The notes beneath the pieces are model-generated. The model worked only from the letters and a program-made list of their open reading frames with translations. It did not search any database and was not told the origin of the DNA. From positions 1,860,001 to 1,924,000 of the forward strand of contig CBDDFL010000001.1 in assembly GCA_965227095.1 (NCBI GenBank): DNA of 64,000 nt, written 5' to 3'. Numbering within the stretch: the stretch's first letter is position 1; each line of letters starts with the position of its first letter. Positions 59,985-64,000 of the stretch are shown here, piece by piece. Position numbers and translations under genes: made by a program. This stretch comes from JANQMY01 sp965227095 (lineage in GTDB: Bacteria > Pseudomonadota > Alphaproteobacteria > JANQMY01).

Positions 59985-60533
59985 ATGAGCCGTTTGGGCA
60001 CCGGACTAAGCCGCACCGATTGGCTGGATGAAGGGCAAAGGCTGCTGCGCGGTCAAGGGATAGAGGGGGTCAGCATTCGCGCCCTTACGGACGGGCTGGG
60101 CGTATCCAAAGGCAGCTTTTATCATCACTTTAAAGATCTGGACGACTATTTGGCGGCCTTGGCGGATTATTTCTCCAACGAACAGATGATCGATTTTTTT
60201 GAGCGGGCGCGGTCACAATCATCGGATGATCCCATCACCCGGTTGACGGAATTGGCCAAAATCGTTTTGCGCAATGACGGTCGAAAACTGATGATGGCCA
60301 TGCGCGCTTGGGCCAAAAGCAACAAGGCGGCGGCGGCGTCGGTCCGCAAGCTTGATGCGGCGTCCATGGATTTTCTAACTGAAGTGTTTTTGGACCGAGG
60401 GTTCGATAAAAAAGACGCGCGCTTGCGGGCTTATTTGTTCATCGCGTCCACGGTGGTGGACATGGACGAAAAGCTATTGGGCCTGAAGCGTCAGGAATTT
60501 CAGGATCGAATGATTGCGCTCACCGCACGATAA
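59985..60533 (+). CDS. TetR family transcriptional regulator
   Basis: A 182-residue regulator from ATG 59985, preceded by GGAGAAGG; longer in-frame starts lie inside the operator. The HTH is WLDEGQRLLRGQGIEGVSIRALTDGLGVSKGSFYHHF (in pieces; about 10-52). The C-terminal part is AcrR/NemR-like (KLMMAMRAWAKSNKAAAASVRKLD). It probably represses itself and the divergent monooxygenase-azoreductase genes until an electrophile or quinone binds. That signal is inferred from context only. Confidence 0.92.
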   Translation: MSRLGTGLSRTDWLDEGQRLLRGQGIEGVSIRALTDGLGVSKGSFYHHFKDLDDYLAALADYFSNEQMIDFFERARSQSSDDPITRLTELAKIVLRNDGRKLMMAMRAWAKSNKAAAASVRKLDAASMDFLTEVFLDRGFDKKDARLRAYLFIASTVVDMDEKLLGLKRQEFQDRMIALTAR

Positions 60534-60563
60534 GGGCGATGCGCAAGAGGGATTATTTGGTCT

Positions 60564-61937
60564 CTAAGTCTGTTCAAGCTTTGTCGCACGATGCCGGCCC
60601 TTAAGCCGTTTTAGCGGCAACGCCTTGGGATCAAGCCTATCCCGGCCAACGCTCTTATGTCCCAAAGGTGACCACGATTGACCGGCATCGTCTTTCACCT
60701 TTTGCAGGATGAAGGCATCGCGTTTCGCATTGTGCACGCACATGGAAACGGGGCCGTCGCGTGTCATGGTCATGAAAACACAGCTTTCGCAGCGGTCCTT
60801 CTGCAATTGATCCGCATGCATAAAGTTATGGATGTAAAAGGTGAGGCGGTTCGCGCGGCCTTTGGATTTAACTAGCCCCCGGCGCAAAGCCCATACCCTT
60901 GATGCCACATAGGCGGACGCCCCCAACAGCAAGCCTGGGTTTCGGAACAACATTGACGCCAAACTTTGCAACGACCGCCACGGTCGATGCCGGTCGAAGA
61001 AAGCCGTGCGCCCGGCCACCAACATGTCTTCAATGAAGTTTTGGTGCTTCGAGTCGAAGGCCGCAGCCGTTTCGTCGCCCGCGGTCAACACCATAGCATA
61101 TCGGTTGCACTCGGAATGGCCCACCTGTGGATACTCAAAGGCAAGCTCCACTCCTGCGCCGTCACTGATCCGGCGGATGATGGCGTGTTGGGTGATGGTG
61201 TGGGCACGATCGCGTATTACGCCGCGTCCGGTATCGGCAATCATCTGAAACGAAGCCAGGTGCACATATGCCGCCCTGTCCCGAAAAAAGCGGGCCAGCA
61301 TGGGCACTTCGTCGACATTGCCGTCGAAAACGGTGGTGTTGAACAGGATCTGAAGGCCTAGGCCTTTTGCTTGATTGATGTAGTCGTCGCGGATGGCGTT
61401 TAAGTCGGCCTCGGTGCCATAGCCCCGCCGCCCCTGGGTCATGTCCACGTGAAAGGCCACGTCGTTTAAGCCTGCGTCGGACAGGGTTGCCAGCAAGGAT
61501 CGCGTTGCTTTGATGCCATTTGTAAACAGCGCGGAGCGCATCTTGTGGCTGGCAATGCGCCTCACAATTGCCACCAAGTCTTCTGTCTTGCGCAGGGTGG
61601 GGTCACCGCCGCTGATTTGAACATTGGTATACGGACCATAATAAGCGGCAATTTGATCAACACGCCGAAGGATTTCCACCAAGGGCAAGTCCAGAACCGC
61701 TTCGGACAGATCTGACAAATAGCAGGCGGAACAATCCAAATTGCAGCGTTGGGTGATTTCCAAGGCAACGCATCCGATGGGGAAATGAAACCCGGCAACC
61801 TGAGCCGGCGTGTCCAAGCCGTGATGGTCGACGGCCTTCCTCAAATGGTCCGAGAGTGTATGGGGTGCCGGCGGCACTTGCGGTCGCCAGGCTGCGATCT
61901 CGTCTGGCGTCAGAAATTCTTTGTCGGTGGACAGCAT
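60564..61937 (-). CDS. Radical SAM protein of the dihydropterin-methyltransferase / tetraether-synthase-like group
   Basis: A 457-residue radical SAM enzyme. The 4Fe-4S site is C65, C69 and C72 (ITQRCNLDCSACY), followed by VQISGGDPTLRKTEDL and MRSALFTNGIKATRSL, which bind SAM. The C-terminal part has IHNFMHADQLQKDRCESCVF and then SMCVHNAKRD, a cysteine set like that of the pterin methyltransferase/Tes-like group, which could hold an auxiliary cluster. Radical SAM enzymes there act on C-H bonds of lipids or pterins; the substrate here is unknown. It is convergent with the TetR gene, has no clear partner, and is followed upstream by a 200-bp gap. Confidence 0.82.
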   Translation of the reverse strand: MLSTDKEFLTPDEIAAWRPQVPPAPHTLSDHLRKAVDHHGLDTPAQVAGFHFPIGCVALEITQRCNLDCSACYLSDLSEAVLDLPLVEILRRVDQIAAYYGPYTNVQISGGDPTLRKTEDLVAIVRRIASHKMRSALFTNGIKATRSLLATLSDAGLNDVAFHVDMTQGRRGYGTEADLNAIRDDYINQAKGLGLQILFNTTVFDGNVDEVPMLARFFRDRAAYVHLASFQMIADTGRGVIRDRAHTITQHAIIRRISDGAGVELAFEYPQVGHSECNRYAMVLTAGDETAAAFDSKHQNFIEDMLVAGRTAFFDRHRPWRSLQSLASMLFRNPGLLLGASAYVASRVWALRRGLVKSKGRANRLTFYIHNFMHADQLQKDRCESCVFMTMTRDGPVSMCVHNAKRDAFILQKVKDDAGQSWSPLGHKSVGRDRLDPKALPLKRLKGRHRATKLEQT

Positions 61938-62137
61938 GGGATACCCGCATCAAGCCTCGTGTGAGGCGATACTCTAATGCGGCTCGCCGGACGGTCGTGT
62001 CACATCCAACTCACAATGGCGTGGGCGGAGTACCGCTCCCAAGATGGGGAACTAAACAGATGCCTTTGTAGAATTGTGATCATGTGGTACACCTTTAAGG
62101 GGTGTTATAGGCAATTTACAGCCATTGGAGGGAAGCC

Positions 62138-62344
62138 ATGATTTTCAAGATTCTAGGGGCACTATTGGTGATTTGGGGCGTGGCGGATTTGGGCCTCAGC
62201 TATGCGGGGACGGATTTGTGGATGGATGCATTCGGCATCCAGCTTGAAGGCGTCGTGTATCAATATAGCGCTTGGGCGGCCATGGTGCTGGGGGCGGTTA
62301 TTTGGAGCTTGGGCGGTTCCAGCGATGACGATGAGGAGGGGTGA
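62138..62344 (+). CDS. Small membrane protein with two helices
   Basis: A 68-residue protein. ATG 62138 follows GGAGGGAAGCC. It has two hydrophobic helices (IFKILGALLVIWGVADLGL, then YSAWAAMVLGAVIWSLGG in pieces) joined by LDLW-like turns and ends with an acidic tail (SSDDDEEG). No family recognised. It is followed by opposite-strand genes. Confidence 0.6.
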   Translation: MIFKILGALLVIWGVADLGLSYAGTDLWMDAFGIQLEGVVYQYSAWAAMVLGAVIWSLGGSSDDDEEG

Positions 62345-62451
62345 CGTCCCTAATTTGCTGCGGAATTGCGCAGTATACGGAGTGAGTTTCACCTGGCCGC
62401 ACGTATTGTGCCTACGCTTCGATATTGTTGAATGCTTCTACTCTGACGTGA

Positions 62452-62910
62452 TTAGGAGGAGGCGTTAGAGTTTTCGCCTTCCCGAGCAAAGTAATAACCA
62501 AGGACAAGTGTAATAATTGGTGGTATCCAAGTTTTGGCGAACTCAAAAATCGAACTTGCTGCGATCGTTTTTGCTTGTGCTGCTTCCGCTGCATAGGCAC
62601 ACGCGGCGATTTGTTCGGCACCTGCATTCTTATTGGTGCCGACATCTCGACACACTCCAATATCGAGGTACCAGAAGGCACCCCAATATTGGATTCCCCA
62701 AGCAACAAGCATGAGAATAGCTGAAGCTCCGAGTACCCATTTGGCTAAAGTGAATTTTGCTTTTTCTGGTCCCGTCAACTCATTTGGGGGTGACAGATTC
62801 AACTCTAAGGAACGTGCTTCTACGCTAAGCGCTGACGCGTCTTCAGAGGTTTCTTCAACGACAATCGGGTCGGGATGTTCGCCTTGCTGTCCCTGTTCGG
62901 TTGTTGGCAT
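62452..62910 (-). CDS. Hypothetical membrane protein with two helices
   Basis: A 152-residue protein. The first 60 residues are polar and likely disordered (QGQQGEHPDPIVVEETSEDA). Two membrane helices follow: WVLGASAILMLVAWGIQYWGAFW in pieces, and WIPPIITLVLGYYFA near the end. Two cysteines lie between them (GVCRD, AACAY). It starts 14 bp after the ribbon-helix-helix gene and so is likely cotranscribed with it. Function unknown. Confidence 0.6.
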   Translation of the reverse strand: MPTTEQGQQGEHPDPIVVEETSEDASALSVEARSLELNLSPPNELTGPEKAKFTLAKWVLGASAILMLVAWGIQYWGAFWYLDIGVCRDVGTNKNAGAEQIAACAYAAEAAQAKTIAASSIFEFAKTWIPPIITLVLGYYFAREGENSNASS

Positions 62911-62924
62911 CGTTGGTGCATACC

Positions 62925-63143
62925 TTATCGCACAGTAATCTGCCTTTTTATCTTACCATCCGTTGACTCAACCACAAGTATTTTCTTGTCATCTTCTGCA
63001 GCTGCAGCGATATCCAGCAATGCGATAGCTTTTCGAAGCACTTCTGCTTTTGACGAAGCGCCATAGTGAATGCGAAGATTCTCCAGAACTTCGGTTGTTT
63101 TGTCGTCAAACTTAAAAGACGAAGCTGTTCTCTTTGCGGACAT
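62925..63143 (-). CDS. Small ribbon-helix-helix-like protein
   Basis: A 72-residue protein from ATG 63143, preceded by GGAGAG at 8 bp; ATG 63158 is also in frame. SFKFDDKTTEVLENLRIHYG and SSKAEVLRKAIALLDIAAA have the strand-helix-helix spacing of RHH DNA-binding proteins such as CopG. The C-terminal part KKILVVESTDGKIKRQITV is a beta pair. With the membrane protein after it, it forms a small two-gene unit that could be a regulator-effector pair. The fold is assigned by pattern only. Confidence 0.65.
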   Translation of the reverse strand: MSAKRTASSFKFDDKTTEVLENLRIHYGASSKAEVLRKAIALLDIAAAAEDDKKILVVESTDGKIKRQITVR

Positions 63144-63714
63144 TTGGGTGCTCTCCATTTCGAAGGGTAAAGCCATTGTATGCAGAAAGTATGTCAATAG
63201 TATGCACCCTGTGCCTGGTTTTCTAGGGCTTATGCAGGATTTTCTCCCCTTTCTTGGCTCGAGCAAATTTTGGAAAGGGCGAGGCAGATGGTGTAAGATG
63301 ATCTTAGGGACGCACGAAAGACGGGTGCCTCTGAGATGAGCCGATATTTGCTGAAACAAAGTGATTTTTTGATGCGAGGACCCCAAGGGGTCCTTTTTTG
63401 TTGGGCGGATAGGGGGTGTGTGTCCGGAAAGTTGGATGAACCCCATGCGCCCAGTGTTTGTCGCCACCATTGGCCCACTCTTGCGGATTGCGGTCCGGTA
63501 TTTTTCGCTTTTCGGCCATTGCGGGCGGGAGCCCCAGCGCAGGCGATAAGTGACGGAAGCGTCATTTTTATTGACTTTGACGCTAAGGAAACCTATGTTC
63601 AGAAAATAGAAACTGACAAATTGTCAGACCTTGGCTATACTCACGTCAAATTGGACCTATGTTTTAAGGGAACCTCCGTTTTAGAGCGGCGGATAAGAAA
63701 AGGGCGGACGAAGA
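63144..63714. other. Intergenic region with an isolated terminator
   Basis: About 570 bp between the RHH gene and the monooxygenase. An open frame at 63336-63722 runs through the terminator and has no protein character I trust. The terminator at 63377-63400 has no gene in front of it on its strand within 1 kb, so a small RNA is possible. Confidence 0.5.
63377..63400 (+). terminator. Strong rho-independent terminator without an assigned gene
   Basis: AGGACCCC (63377-63384), AA, GGGGTCCT (63387-63394), then TTTTT. It is oriented for plus-strand transcripts; the nearest plus-strand gene upstream ends at 62344 with opposite-strand genes between. Confidence 0.85.
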
Positions 63715-64000
63715 ATGACTGAACATTTTGATGTGCTGGTCGTCGGTGCAGGCATCTCGGGAATTGGCGCGGGCTATCACCTGCAGTCCAAATGCCCCGA
63801 TAAGACCTATGCCATTTTGGAAGGCCGTTCCGACATTGGCGGCACGTGGGACCTGTTTCGGTATCCGGGTATTCGCTCTGACTCCGACATGCATACGTTG
63901 GGATTCAGTTTCCGTCCGTGGACGGATCCAAAAGCCATAGCGGATGGCCCGTCGATCCTCAAATATCTGCGTGACACCGCCGAGGAATACGGCATCGACA
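63715..64000 (+). CDS. Baeyer-Villiger-type flavin monooxygenase, N-terminal part (cut by window edge)
   Basis: The open frame starts at ATG 63715 and reaches the window end without a stop, giving 95 residues. It has the FAD-binding loop VLVVGAGISGIGAGYHL (G-x-G-x-x-G), then YAILEGRSDIGGTWDLFRYPGIRSDSDMHTLG (in pieces). The GGTWD and RYPGIRSDSDM segments are diagnostic for flavin-containing and Baeyer-Villiger monooxygenases. The rest of the gene lies outside. Confidence 0.9.
   Translation, partial: MTEHFDVLVVGAGISGIGAGYHLQSKCPDKTYAILEGRSDIGGTWDLFRYPGIRSDSDMHTLGFSFRPWTDPKAIADGPSILKYLRDTAEEYGID

Noticed and set aside
63336..63722. 128-codon open frame before the final monooxygenase
   Set aside because: It runs straight through a strong terminator and its sequence shows no recognisable domain.
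1..64000. CRISPR array, prophage or insertion sequence
   Set aside because: I found no spaced repeat array, no phage structural genes and no transposase; only two scattered-repeat copies and one 34-bp repeat pair.

Overview
The window looks like chromosomal DNA of an aerobic alphaproteobacterium. This is inferred from short-type PutA, twin-arginine redox enzymes, NsrR with alternative oxidase, many flavin, glutathione and Rieske enzymes, and moderate-to-high GC with dense bidirectional gene packing; the order and genus cannot be fixed from sequence alone. No phage, plasmid or CRISPR genes are visible.

The main feature is a selenium region of about 25 kb (17.2-42.5 kb). It holds a complete selenocysteine (Sec) machinery: selA and selB (overlapping), selD (itself with an in-frame UGA at the catalytic position) and a tRNA-Sec with anticodon TCA. 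It also holds a PhnD/PhnC/PhnE-type ABC transporter whose binding protein resembles the 'putative selenate' subfamily. Five further genes are read correctly only if an internal UGA is Sec: two peroxiredoxin-like proteins (WUPYC, one membrane-anchored), an AhpD-like protein (CFYU...H), a UGSC protein (UxxCxxC), and a thioredoxin/DsbD-like fusion (WUPPC). A plain annotation would split or truncate all six. Each UGA is followed by a small hairpin whose loop begins about 16-33 nt downstream. tRNA-Sec, Prx, AhpD-like, a thioredoxin fusion and UGSC form one block (32.7-37.1 kb) bracketed by inverted copies of a palindromic repeat.

Layout: 0-7 kb: proline catabolism (putA with a hairpin over its ribosome binding site), a flavin reductase, a hydroxylaminobenzene mutase-like protein, and a TetR/NTF2-like pair sharing a perfect operator. 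7.6-14 kb: an apparent operon for a xanthine-oxidase-family molybdenum hydroxylase, a cytochrome c, the SoxF/FccB flavoprotein and soxXYZA, without soxB; SoxY has an unusual C-terminus. 14-19 kb: Rieske oxygenase and the selenium-type transporter. 19-32 kb: Prx selenoprotein, GNAT, pectinacetylesterase, CadC-like regulator, enoyl-CoA hydratase, selAB, TPR-methyltransferase, amidase, selD. 37-39.4 kb: an NsrR nitric-oxide module (NsrR, truncated haemoglobin, DUF1971, alternative oxidase). 39-52.6 kb: oxidoreductases, the last selenoprotein, MFS, D-aminoacylase-type amidohydrolase, SDR, three GST-fold proteins, LLM flavin enzyme, and a solitary NuoH coupled to an AraC regulator.

At 52.7-55.5 kb a GC-rich cassette (P450, TetR, small dimeric alpha/beta protein, and a decapitated Rieske gene) is flanked by a 34-bp direct repeat, which suggests acquired DNA. 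From 55.5 kb to the end are GNAT, a membrane dipeptidase, an intradiol dioxygenase, azoreductase, an acyl-CoA-dehydrogenase-fold monooxygenase with a divergent TetR and perfect operator, a radical SAM protein, small membrane proteins, and the start of a Baeyer-Villiger-type monooxygenase cut by the right edge.
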